Below, one piece after another: positions 14,945 to 22,259 of a stretch of DNA of 26,963 bases. The DNA lies in NCBI GenBank assembly GCA_017623265.1, contig JAGAPM010000108.1, positions 1-26,963 on the forward strand. The letters are read 5' to 3'. Each line of letters starts with the position of its first letter. Position 1 is the stretch's first letter. The notes under the pieces are model-generated. The model was not told where the DNA came from and searched no databases. It worked only from the letters and a program-made list of their open reading frames with translations. Position numbers and translations under genes: made by a program. This DNA is from Lentisphaeria bacterium. Lineage in GTDB: Bacteria > Verrucomicrobiota > Lentisphaeria > Victivallales > UBA1829.

Positions 14945-15745
14945 ATGATCCATTATCTTTATCCGGGCGGAAAGAAACTCGCCCTGACATTCAGTTACGA
15001 TGATGGCGCCGAATCGGATCGCCGTCTCTCCGATCTGTTCAGCGAAAACGGCATGAAAGGCACATTCAACCTGTGCGGATCATGGCTGGACAAGAACGGC
15101 AGACTCCGCAGCGATGAGTTGAAAAGTCTGTTCATCGACCGGGGTCACGAAGTGGCTTGTCACGGTTTTGAACATCCCTTTGAAGAAAAACTGCCCCCGG
15201 CAGATGTGGTGGAAGATATCCGGAAGGACCGTCTGTTTCTGGAACAGGCGACCGGCGGAATGGTGCGTGGCTTTGCCTATCCTTTCGGCACATTCAATGA
15301 TGATGTGAAGCATGTTCTCCGCACCATGGGGATCTGCTATGCAAGAACAGTCCATGCAATCAATGATGTACGCCAAACACCGGAAGATTTTCTGGAATGG
15401 AACCCAACCTGTCACCACAACGGGGATATTACCGGTCACATGGAAGCCATGCTGCATGAATGCACCCCCTTCTGCGACCTGCTCTATATCTGGGGACACT
15501 CCACCGAATTCAACGGAGCGAAGAACTGGGACAAGATCGAAACCTTCTGCCGGACCTACGGCAATAACGATCAGATCTGGTACGCAACCAATCTGGAAAT
15601 CTTCGATTACCTTCAGGCATACCATCGGCTCATCTTCAGTATGGATAAAAAGAAGGTGCAGAACCCCGGCATGATCCCCGTCTGGCTGAAGGCAGAAGGG
15701 AATGTGTTCGAAGTCAACCCCGGCGCCACGGTGGAGATCGGCTGA
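14945..15745 (+). CDS. Polysaccharide deacetylase (NodB-like, CE4 family)
   Basis: This 266-residue NodB-homology enzyme has the CE4 motifs in order. TFSYDDG (15-21) carries the catalytic-base Asp pair D19-D20, HEVACHGFEH (68-77) gives the metal ligands H73 and H77, and AYPFG (near residue 113) is followed later by IWGHSTEF with the C-terminal His. CE4 enzymes remove N- or O-acetyl groups from glycans using a divalent metal. No signal peptide is visible, so the substrate may be intracellular, or the enzyme may not act on peptidoglycan. AAGGAG precedes the ATG by about eight bases. It sits between an unknown protein and a GNAT acetyltransferase in the ychF operon. Confidence 0.9.
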   Translation: MIHYLYPGGKKLALTFSYDDGAESDRRLSDLFSENGMKGTFNLCGSWLDKNGRLRSDELKSLFIDRGHEVACHGFEHPFEEKLPPADVVEDIRKDRLFLEQATGGMVRGFAYPFGTFNDDVKHVLRTMGICYARTVHAINDVRQTPEDFLEWNPTCHHNGDITGHMEAMLHECTPFCDLLYIWGHSTEFNGAKNWDKIETFCRTYGNNDQIWYATNLEIFDYLQAYHRLIFSMDKKKVQNPGMIPVWLKAEGNVFEVNPGATVEIG

Positions 15746-15747
15746 TC

Positions 15748-16212
15748 ATGCGGCTCCGGACGGCACAGCTTGCGGATGCGGAGGCGATCGCCGCCCTGTG
15801 GCGTGCGTCGATCCGCATCACTTGTGCCCCGGCGTACGGCTATGACGAAGCAGTGATCGGGCCGTGGGCGGAGAGCAAAACAGCGCAGACGGTGGCGGAA
15901 CTGATCGCATGCGAAGAGTTCTTTCTCGTTGCCGATGAGGGCGGCGTCATTGCCGGATTTCTCTGCGGCTCATTCTCGCTCAACACCTTCGCACTGTTTG
16001 TGGATCCAAGCCGGCAGCATAGCGGAGTCGGGACCCGTCTGTTCCGTTGTTATGAAAATCTTGCCCGGGTATCCGGTCAGCGTGAACTTTCATTTCACAG
16101 TTCCCTGAATGCGGTTCCGTTCTACGAGAAACAGGGGGCAGTTATTGCGGGCGAACCAGTCACAGAACCACGCCCCTGCATCCCCATGAGAAAGGTCATT
16201 ACACCCTTATGA
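15748..16212 (+). CDS. GNAT-family N-acetyltransferase
   Basis: This 154-residue GNAT-fold protein has the acetyl-CoA-binding motif A in FVDPSRQHSGVGTRLF (the Q/RxxGxG/A loop, here RQHSGVG), and LNAVPFYEKQGAV as motif B. The substrate is not predictable. The ATG lies two bases after the deacetylase stop, with GGAG about 12 bases upstream. The stop codon overlaps the next start in an ATGA arrangement, so the genes are translationally coupled. Confidence 0.85.
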   Translation: MRLRTAQLADAEAIAALWRASIRITCAPAYGYDEAVIGPWAESKTAQTVAELIACEEFFLVADEGGVIAGFLCGSFSLNTFALFVDPSRQHSGVGTRLFRCYENLARVSGQRELSFHSSLNAVPFYEKQGAVIAGEPVTEPRPCIPMRKVITPL

Positions 16213-17441
16213 GTCAATACGATATTGTAGTCTGCGGCAGCGGTCCTGCCGGACTTTCTGCGGCATTGGCGGCGGCAGAATGCGGCAAAAAAGTACTGCT
16301 TGCCGAACGATTGAGCCGTCCTTCCGTAAAACTTCTTGCCAGCGGCGGCGGCAGATGCAACTTCAGCAACAATCTGCCGGAAGCGAAATTTATGGAATCT
16401 TTCGGACGGAACGGGCGCTTTATGACAGATGCCCTCCGGGTCGGCGGGCGGGAGTGGCTGTTGGATTTTCTTTCCACCCATAACGTCACACCCGTTCTGG
16501 AAGATGGGGTTCACTATTTTCCGGAAAGCGGCTGCGCATCGGACATCCGGGATGCCTTTCTGGATGAGTTCAAAGCGTTGGGCGGCGTGCTGAAAACGGA
16601 TTTGAAAATCACGGGCATCACCCTTGCAGAGGATGGTTCTGTTTCCGGAGTGGAAACGGAACACGGCGGCGGCAGCTGTTCCAAGCTGGTCCTGGCAGCG
16701 GGCGGGATGGCGATAAGTACCCTCGGCGGCACGTCTTCCGGGCTGGATCTGGCACGGCGGACGGGTCATACGATCGTCAAACCTCTGCCGGCGATGGCTC
16801 CGCTGCGGATCGAAGAAAAAATGAACCTTGCGGGAGTCTCCCTGCCGGCGGCATCCCTCTCCTTCGTTGCAGAACGGAAACGGGTGTCCGCCACGGGAGA
16901 ACTGGTCTTTACGCATGATGGTTTTTCCGGTCCGGCGGCATTGGATGTTTCAGCGGCGGCATATCGGGCATTTGAGCGTGAAGAATCATTAGAGATCGCA
17001 TTTTCACCGGTCGCAAAAATGGATGCCGCCAAGTGGAAACTGCAGTTGGAAGACGCCCGCGCCAGAGAACCAAAAAAGTTTCTGCGGACCAGCCTGGGGA
17101 AATTTCTGCCTCACTCGCTGGCGGACTGGCTGTGCAGTGAAATGGGGCTGCGGGAAGTGTTGAATGCCGCCCTTTCCAATGTGGTGATCGAGGAATTTTC
17201 CCGCTATCTGGCGGCAGTTCCGCTGCATATTTCCGCTCTCTGCCCCATGGACAAAGCCATGGCGATGTCCGGCGGTGTTTCCCTGAAGGAAGTAAATCCG
17301 AAGACGATGGAGAGCCGCCTGGTGCCGGGTCTGTATTTTGCCGGAGAGATCCTGGATCTTGCCGGTCCCTGCGGCGGCTATCACATCCAGTTTGCCATTG
17401 CCAGCGGCAGACTGGCGGGACTTTCTGCGGCGGAGTCTTGA
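16209..17441 (+). CDS. FAD-dependent oxidoreductase, HI0933/BaiN family
   Basis: This 410-residue flavoprotein has the dinucleotide-binding GSGPAG at 10-15 and the family-typical KLLASGGGRCNFSN motif. Further hallmarks are THDGFSGPAALDVS, AMSGGVSLKEVNPKTMES and, near the C-terminus, LYFAGEILDLAGPCGGYHIQ. The BaiN/HI0933 group binds FAD; some members reduce unsaturated bile-acid intermediates, but most are uncharacterised. The start overlaps the previous stop by 4 bp. Its TGA (17439-17441) lies within the -35 box of the icd promoter, so this is the last gene of the ychF operon. No Rho-independent terminator is obvious at its end. Confidence 0.9.
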   Translation: MSQYDIVVCGSGPAGLSAALAAAECGKKVLLAERLSRPSVKLLASGGGRCNFSNNLPEAKFMESFGRNGRFMTDALRVGGREWLLDFLSTHNVTPVLEDGVHYFPESGCASDIRDAFLDEFKALGGVLKTDLKITGITLAEDGSVSGVETEHGGGSCSKLVLAAGGMAISTLGGTSSGLDLARRTGHTIVKPLPAMAPLRIEEKMNLAGVSLPAASLSFVAERKRVSATGELVFTHDGFSGPAALDVSAAAYRAFEREESLEIAFSPVAKMDAAKWKLQLEDARAREPKKFLRTSLGKFLPHSLADWLCSEMGLREVLNAALSNVVIEEFSRYLAAVPLHISALCPMDKAMAMSGGVSLKEVNPKTMESRLVPGLYFAGEILDLAGPCGGYHIQFAIASGRLAGLSAAES

Positions 17442-17465
17442 AAAAAGACATTTCTGCGCTATATT
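17438..17465 (+). promoter_or_regulatory. Sigma70-type promoter for the icd operon
   Basis: TTGAAA (17438-17443) and TATATT (17460-17465) are separated by 16 bp, the same boxes and spacing as the promoter at 361-388. The -35 box overlaps the stop codon of the upstream flavoprotein gene. A small 5-bp inverted repeat (GTCTT / AAGAC) also overlaps it. The leader before icd would be about 45 nt. Confidence 0.65.
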
Positions 17466-17517
17466 ATACGGAACAAAAAAGCAATAACAAACATCAAAAT
17501 ACATACAGGAGCGAACA

Positions 17518-18771
17518 ATGGCTTACGACAAGATCAAAGTGCCTGCAAACGGCGAAAAGATCACCATGGGTGCAGACGGCAAACTGAACGTGCCGGATCA
17601 CCCGATCATCACTTACATCGAAGGCGACGGCACCGGTCCGGACATCACCAAAGCATCCATGATGATCTGGAACGCTGCAGTGGAAAAAGCGTACGGAGGC
17701 AAGCGCAAGATCGAGTGGATGGAAGTCTATGCCGGTGAAAAATCCAATGCGGTCTACGGCGAAGGCACCTGGCTGCCCCAGGAAACGATGGATGCGATCC
17801 GGGAATACGGGATCTCCATCAAGGGCCCTCTGACCACGCCCGTCGGCAAAGGTTTCCGCTCTCTGAATGTGACTCTGCGTCAGCAGCTGGATCTCTATGT
17901 GTGCCTGCGTCCGGTCCGTTACTTTACCGGCGTGCCCTCCCCGGTGAAACATCCGGAGAAAACTGACATGGTGGTGTTCCGGGAAAATACGGAAGACATC
18001 TATGCAGGGATCGAATGGAGTTCCGGCAGTCCGGAAGCACAGAAGGTCATTGACTTCCTGCAGAACGAAATGGGCGTGAGCAAGATCCGTTTTCCGGAAA
18101 CCAGCGCCATCGGGATCAAACCGGTCTCAAAAGAAGGCAGCGAACGGCTGGTTCGCGCTGCGATCGAATATGCCATTGCCAACAACCGCAAGAGCGTTAC
18201 CCTTGTCCATAAGGGTAATATTATGAAGTTTACGGAAGGCGGCTTCAAAGATTGGGGCTATGATCTGGCGAGACGGGAATTCGGCGACAAAGTTGCCGTG
18301 GCGGCAGACTGCGACTGGAAAGCACCGGAAGGCAAGATCCTCATCAAGGATTGTATCTGCGATGCGTTCCTGCAGCAGATCCTGACCCGTCCGGATGAAT
18401 ACGATGTGATCGCAACGATGAACCTGAACGGGGACTATGTTTCCGATGCACTCGCCGCTTGCGTGGGCGGGATCGGGATCGCTCCCGGCGCCAATATCAA
18501 CTACAAAACCGGTATGGCGATCTTTGAAGCGACCCACGGAACTGCACCCAAATATGCGGGCATGGATAAAGTCAACCCGTCCAGTCTTGCCCTCTCCGGC
18601 GAGATGCTGCTGCGTCACATCGGCTGGACCGAAGCGGCGGATCTGGTGGGTAAAGGTATCGAAGGAGCCATCACGAAAAAGCTGGTCACTTACGACTTTG
18701 CACGGTTGATGGAAGGCGCCACCGAACTTTCCTGCTCCGGCTTTGCCAAGGCGGTGGTCGATGCCATGTGA
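17518..18771 (+). CDS. icd: Isocitrate dehydrogenase, NADP-dependent
   Basis: This 417-residue TCA-cycle enzyme converts isocitrate to 2-oxoglutarate and CO2 with reduction of NADP. Its similarity to E. coli Icd is extensive. RSLNVTLRQQLDLYVCLRPV contains the substrate-binding Ser, the Arg residues and the Ser that is phosphorylated in E. coli. FRENTEDIYAGIEW, THGTAPKYAGMDKVNP and VTYDFARLMEG follow. The Lys-Tyr in APKYAG and the Tyr and Arg in TYDFARL correspond to the NADP-specificity residues. AGGAG (17507-17511) lies six bases before the ATG. The following GNAT gene overlaps its end by 11 bp. Whether the Ser is regulated here is unknown; no kinase gene is in the window. Confidence 0.97.
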   Translation: MAYDKIKVPANGEKITMGADGKLNVPDHPIITYIEGDGTGPDITKASMMIWNAAVEKAYGGKRKIEWMEVYAGEKSNAVYGEGTWLPQETMDAIREYGISIKGPLTTPVGKGFRSLNVTLRQQLDLYVCLRPVRYFTGVPSPVKHPEKTDMVVFRENTEDIYAGIEWSSGSPEAQKVIDFLQNEMGVSKIRFPETSAIGIKPVSKEGSERLVRAAIEYAIANNRKSVTLVHKGNIMKFTEGGFKDWGYDLARREFGDKVAVAADCDWKAPEGKILIKDCICDAFLQQILTRPDEYDVIATMNLNGDYVSDALAACVGGIGIAPGANINYKTGMAIFEATHGTAPKYAGMDKVNPSSLALSGEMLLRHIGWTEAADLVGKGIEGAITKKLVTYDFARLMEGATELSCSGFAKAVVDAM

Positions 18772-19177
18772 TCCGGAAAAGATCACATACCACATGGACC
18801 GGCTGCCCGATGAACAGCAAGTCACCGGGCTTTACCGGGAAACCGGGTGGATCACGGAGGGGATGGATGTTTCATTCGTCCCCGCCATGTTGAAAAATTC
18901 ATTTGCCATTGCCACCGCATACGAAGGGGACCGGCTGATCGGCATGATGCGCGCACTTTCCGATGGTGTGAGTGATGCTTATCTGCTGGATCTTGTGGTG
19001 GCAAAAGACTGCCGGAAAATGGGGATCGGCAAGAAGGTGCTGGATCTTCTGTGCAGTCATCTGAAGGAACTGGGGATCGACTGGATCGTATGGATCGGCG
19101 CCCCCGGAACCGAAAAATTTTATACAGCCAGTAACGCAGCGATCATGGAGGATTATATACCATACCGGCTGAACTGA
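18761..19177 (+). CDS. GNAT-family N-acetyltransferase
   Basis: This 138-residue protein has the GNAT motif A in LDLVVAKDCRKMGIGKKVLD (loop RKMGIG) and a C-terminal FYTASNAAIM region. The substrate is unknown. The ATG at 18761 overlaps the icd end by 11 bp and has AAGG about nine bases upstream. An earlier TTG at 18743 and an internal ATG at 18794 are less likely: the first has no ribosome-binding site, and the second would trim the N-terminal strand. Confidence 0.82.
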   Translation: MPCDPEKITYHMDRLPDEQQVTGLYRETGWITEGMDVSFVPAMLKNSFAIATAYEGDRLIGMMRALSDGVSDAYLLDLVVAKDCRKMGIGKKVLDLLCSHLKELGIDWIVWIGAPGTEKFYTASNAAIMEDYIPYRLN

Positions 19178-19198
19178 AAAAGGGGGAACAGCAAACTT

Positions 19199-20113
19199 AT
19201 GAAAAACGGATTTCAAGCGTCAAACTTCAAGCGGGTGGAAATTTCCGACAGCGGAAAGCTGATCCCGCGTCTCACGGCGTCCTGCGTCAACAGTTGTGAA
19301 TTTCCCTTCGGGAACCTTTATGTATGGGGTTATCCCTGCGGTACCAGCTGGCAGGAATATAAGGACCACCTCTACTTCTATCTGCCCTGCATGGATGAAC
19401 TTTATTTCATGGATACGGCAGAAAATCCCCCGCCGCCGGAGGAACTGATCGAGATTGCAAAAGCCATGCAGTCGAAGGGCAGAGAAGGCAGTTTCTTTCA
19501 GGTGCGTCAGGAATATATAGATCAGCATAAAGATGTTTTGGAACAATACTTTGTGATCGAACAGCTGCCGGAGGAAACGGCGGAATATATCTACTCCGTA
19601 CAGGCGCTTGTGGAATTGAAAGGGGAAAAGCTGCGGAAGAAACGGAACCTGATCAAACAGTTTGAACGGGACTATCCCAACACCCGGCTGGAAGATGTCA
19701 AACCCGGCAGAGTGCTGGAGGATTGTCTCGCACTCGCCGCCGAATGGCGTGCCGGTCAGGAAGATCCCGATACGGAAGAACTGATCATGGAGTCTGAAGC
19801 GCTTGCACACTTGAAAGACGGCTTTGATGAAATGCAGTTTGAGGGCGTGGCGGTGTACGATAACGACCGTCTCCTCGCCTTTGCCATCTATTGCCAGATC
19901 AATGGGGAGATGTTCACGGAGTCCTTTGAAAAAAGCCGGTTCAACTGCAAAGGCGCAGCACAGTTTGTGAATCACGCCATGGCAAAACGTCTGGCGGATC
20001 GCTGCCGTTACATCAACCGGGAACAGGATCTGGGCTCGGCAGGGTTGCGACAGGCAAAACTTTCCTACGATCCGATCCTGTTGCTGCGGAACTATTCCCT
20101 CACTCCCCGTTGA
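19199..20113 (+). CDS. DUF2156-family protein (acyltransferase-like fold)
   Basis: This 304-residue protein resembles the DUF2156 family, whose fold is related to the GNAT-like C-terminal domain of phosphatidylglycerol lysyltransferase (MprF). Typical segments are EYIYSVQALVELKGEKLRKK followed by RNLIKQFERDYP in the middle, and YINREQDLGSAGLRQAKLSY near the C-terminus. No membrane segments are present, so it lacks the flippase part of MprF. The biochemical role of stand-alone members is not established. A G-rich ribosome-binding site (AGGGGG near 19181) precedes the ATG. It follows the GNAT gene by 21 bp, probably as the third gene of the icd operon. Its end overlaps the convergent lacI-family gene by 14 bp. 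Confidence 0.85.
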   Translation: MKNGFQASNFKRVEISDSGKLIPRLTASCVNSCEFPFGNLYVWGYPCGTSWQEYKDHLYFYLPCMDELYFMDTAENPPPPEELIEIAKAMQSKGREGSFFQVRQEYIDQHKDVLEQYFVIEQLPEETAEYIYSVQALVELKGEKLRKKRNLIKQFERDYPNTRLEDVKPGRVLEDCLALAAEWRAGQEDPDTEELIMESEALAHLKDGFDEMQFEGVAVYDNDRLLAFAIYCQINGEMFTESFEKSRFNCKGAAQFVNHAMAKRLADRCRYINREQDLGSAGLRQAKLSYDPILLLRNYSLTPR

Positions 20114-21092
20114 CCAGACGGGGCGCCGCGATCACAGCCACATCATCCGATCTCGAAACACCGCCGGAGATGCGGCGGAACAACTCTTCCAGCCCCAATT
20201 CTGCTCCGGTCTGCGCCCCCAGATCAATGGATGCCGGACGGGGGTAAAGTCCTGCCAGATATTCGGGTGTACGATTGCAGGAGATCACAGTCGGCAATGT
20301 TTTTCCGTTTTTGAGAAATACCCGGTATAAAAAGGCAGTCAACCGGTCTTCCGGCGAAAAGATTCCATCCGCTCCGGTCAGCTCCGGCAACGCCTTTTCC
20401 AATGCGTTTTCCAATGAAGAATCGTTGCATTCTTCCAATATTTCTCCTTGAGGCAGAATAAGTTCCACCGTCCGGCAATCCGCTTCCGGCATCCGGTTGA
20501 AATATTCAAAGCGGAACCCTTCCAGACGGGCGGGGAATCCGGGATTGCAGGAAAAAATATCAAGACAGACAGGGCGCCGTATCTGTTTTCCGATCAGGTA
20601 TCGGGCAGCGATCCTTCCGGCAAAATCGTTTCCCATCAGCACAGAAGGCTCGCCACCGCTTGTCCGGTAACTGTTCAGCCAGACATGAGGGATATGTTCC
20701 AGCACTTCCCCCACATTTCCGGGGTCGTGTCCCACCAGCAGCACTCCCGCAAGATCCCCATGAAAATGACGGGACTCCAGTTCCCGTGGCTGGATCTCCG
20801 GAGAAAGTAGCACAAGATCCCACTTCCGCGGCAGTTTTGATGCAATCACATGAAGTTTGTTCATCAACACCCGGGGATCCGATTCACTGCCCGGCAGCAG
20901 AAGAAGCCCGATCTTCCCCCCGGTCCGCGCCGCCGCACGGCTGCCCGGAGCATCCGGACCAAGCTGTTTCAATATCTTCAGAATCTTTTCCCGTTTTTCC
21001 GGCGCAACACTGCCGGTCCCACTCAAAACCCGGGAAACAGTCGCCGGGGAAACATTTGCCATTTCAGCGATAGTGCGAACAGTTTGTTTCAT
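20100..21092 (-). CDS. LacI-family transcriptional regulator
   Basis: This 330-residue regulator has an N-terminal helix-turn-helix (VRTIAEMANVSPATVSRVLS, about residues 5-24) and a hinge. A periplasmic-binding-protein-like effector domain follows from about residue 50 (GGKIGLLLLPGSES onward). Such proteins usually repress sugar genes and release DNA upon binding a sugar. The start at 21092 has AAGGAG about nine bases upstream. An earlier TTG at 21119 lies inside the -10 box and cannot be used. The gene is divergent from a DHDPS/NanA-family aldolase and probably controls it and itself through the palindrome at 21126-21142. The effector cannot be predicted. Confidence 0.93.
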   Translation of the reverse strand: MKQTVRTIAEMANVSPATVSRVLSGTGSVAPEKREKILKILKQLGPDAPGSRAAARTGGKIGLLLLPGSESDPRVLMNKLHVIASKLPRKWDLVLLSPEIQPRELESRHFHGDLAGVLLVGHDPGNVGEVLEHIPHVWLNSYRTSGGEPSVLMGNDFAGRIAARYLIGKQIRRPVCLDIFSCNPGFPARLEGFRFEYFNRMPEADCRTVELILPQGEILEECNDSSLENALEKALPELTGADGIFSPEDRLTAFLYRVFLKNGKTLPTVISCNRTPEYLAGLYPRPASIDLGAQTGAELGLEELFRRISGGVSRSDDVAVIAAPRLVNGE

Positions 21093-21117
21093 AGCTTTAT
21101 TCTCCTTCTCTACACTC

Positions 21118-21146
21118 AATATAGCAATGTTTCAGAAACATTTCAA
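21118..21146 (-). promoter_or_regulatory. Promoter of the LacI-family gene
   Basis: On the minus strand, TTGAAA (21141-21146) and TATATT (21118-21123) are separated by 17 bp. The spacer is almost entirely a perfect palindrome (21126-21142), which indicates repression by occlusion, probably autoregulation. The AAGGAG and ATG follow about 25-30 nt downstream. Confidence 0.65.
21126..21142. promoter_or_regulatory. Probable LacI-family operator (17-bp palindrome)
   Basis: AATGTTTCAGAAACATT is a perfect inverted repeat with 8-bp arms around one central base. It lies between the regulator's -35 and -10 boxes, about 95 bp before the divergent aldolase start. LacI-family operators are palindromes of this size, but most have a central CG, which is absent here. 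The half-site TGTTTCA recurs at 21152-21158 and at 21085-21091. Confidence 0.6.
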
Positions 21147-21236
21147 GTCTTTGTTTCACAAAATTCAACAGAATTTCTGGAAAAAGCGGCAACGCAGCTG
21201 TAAAGTATGATCACAAATACAGAATTGGAGGCTGCA

Positions 21237-22094
21237 ATGAAAAAAGATATTCACTGGCACGGGATCATTGTCCCGGCTGTTACCCCGATGAAAGATCCTT
21301 ACACCGTGGATCTGACCGCCGTACAGAAACATTTTGATTACATGATCGCCGGCGGTGTAAACGGTATTTTTATCCTTGGAACAACCGGCGAGGGACCGGC
21401 GATCGGTCATGCGGAACAACGGAAATTCATCCGGGAATCCGTGAGAGCCGTGGCTGGGCGTGTACCGTTGCTGGTGGGGATCAGTGAGGCGTCCGGCACC
21501 GACACATTGGAAGTCGGGAAGTTCGCTTTGGAGGCAGGCGCAGACGGACTGGTTGCCGCCATTCCCTGTTATCTGCCGCCCTCGGATGATGATATTTACA
21601 GTTTTTACAAAACGCTGTCTGAGACCTTCCCCGGGAAAGTGTTCATCTACAATATGCCGGGGATGTGCAAAGTGAACCTGAAGCCGGAACTGGTGGTGGA
21701 ACTGCTGAAACTGGAGGGTATTGCCGGATACAAGGACAGCTCCGGCGTGATCGAAGACCTGAAGTATGTGGTGAAACGGACCGCAAAACCGTGCTTCGTG
21801 GGACCGGAACATCTGACCATGGATGCCATGAGCCTCGGCGCGGCAGGAGGCGTAAACGGCGGAGCCAACCTCTACCCGGAACTGTTTGCAAATCTTATAA
21901 AAGCAGTGGATAACAACGACATTTCTGCAAAAGATGCGGCACAGAATGAGATCATGTCCATCCAGAAGATCTACGGACCGGTCCCCAGCGCCAACAGCTG
22001 TATCTGCGGACTGAAATTGGAGCTGGCACGCAAGGGACTGATGCAGAATATCACCGCTTTCCCCCTGCAGCCGTTGAAAACCCCACTGTATTGA
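21237..22094 (+). CDS. DHDPS/N-acetylneuraminate lyase family aldolase
   Basis: This 285-residue class I aldolase with a TIM barrel has GTTGEG (48-53, the carboxylate-binding loop), Y138 in FIYNMPG and the Schiff-base Lys K166 in GIAGYKDSS. The family includes dihydrodipicolinate synthase, sialic acid lyase and sugar-acid (KDG, KDPG) aldolases. Specificity cannot be settled by eye. A divergent LacI regulator and a nearby glycosidase-like gene favour a sugar-acid or sialic-acid substrate over lysine synthesis. GGAGG (21227-21231) five bases before the ATG at 21237 decides the start over an in-frame ATG at 21207. A probable weak promoter is TGGAAA (21178-21183), 17 bp, TAAAGT (21201-21206). Confidence 0.9.
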   Translation: MKKDIHWHGIIVPAVTPMKDPYTVDLTAVQKHFDYMIAGGVNGIFILGTTGEGPAIGHAEQRKFIRESVRAVAGRVPLLVGISEASGTDTLEVGKFALEAGADGLVAAIPCYLPPSDDDIYSFYKTLSETFPGKVFIYNMPGMCKVNLKPELVVELLKLEGIAGYKDSSGVIEDLKYVVKRTAKPCFVGPEHLTMDAMSLGAAGGVNGGANLYPELFANLIKAVDNNDISAKDAAQNEIMSIQKIYGPVPSANSCICGLKLELARKGLMQNITAFPLQPLKTPLY

Positions 22095-22116
22095 TGATGT
22101 CGCATGGGCGCAGACC

Positions 22117-22157
22117 GCCGGTACAGCAGCAGCGCTGCTGTGCCGGCATCTTTTTTT
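22117..22157 (+). terminator. Rho-independent terminator of the aldolase gene (arm 1 of the cloverleaf)
   Basis: A 14-bp GC-rich stem (22117-22130 with 22134-22147) is followed by ATC and seven T (22151-22157), 22 bp after the aldolase stop. This is a classic intrinsic terminator on the plus strand. Confidence 0.8.
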
Positions 22158-22195
22158 CAGCGGCGGCAGAGCGGGGCAAAGCCCGCCCGCCGCTG

Positions 22196-22232
22196 AAAAA
22201 AAGAAAGCCCCGCCACGGCGCGTGGCGGGGCT
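22196..22232 (-). terminator. Rho-independent terminator of the esterase gene (arm 3 of the cloverleaf)
   Basis: Read on the minus strand, the perfect 12-bp stem (22221-22232 with 22206-22217) is followed by TTTC and seven T (down to 22196). It lies about 28 bp after the stop codon of the minus-strand esterase gene. Confidence 0.75.
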
Positions 22233-22259
22233 GGTCTGCGCCCGTGGGGGCGTATCAGC

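Larger units (their letters stand above)
22103..22246. repeat. Cloverleaf-like nested inverted repeat element
   Basis: An outer inverted repeat (22103-22116 with 22233-22246; 14 bp with one T-G pair, core GGGCGCAGACC / GGTCTGCGCCC) encloses three separate hairpins. Arm 1 is 22117-22147 (14-bp stem, one wobble, AGC loop). Arm 2 is 22151-22202 (16-bp stem with T7 and A7 at its base, plus an inner GC hairpin). Arm 3 is 22206-22232 (perfect 12-bp stem, GCG loop). Arms 1 and 3 abut the outer stem directly. It fills the gap between two convergent genes. It may be a bidirectional terminator, a palindromic repeat or a miniature mobile element. Confidence 0.85.

Noticed and set aside
17434..17450. Small inverted repeat GTCTT / AAGAC as a terminator of the flavoprotein operon
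   Set aside because: Only 5 bp of AT-rich stem, no T run after it, and it overlaps the -35 box of icd. Most likely incidental.
22103..22246. tRNA or tmRNA gene suggested by the cloverleaf shape
   Set aside because: Arm lengths of 12-16 bp, three-nucleotide loops, and the absence of T-loop (GTTCRA) and D-loop sequences exclude a tRNA.
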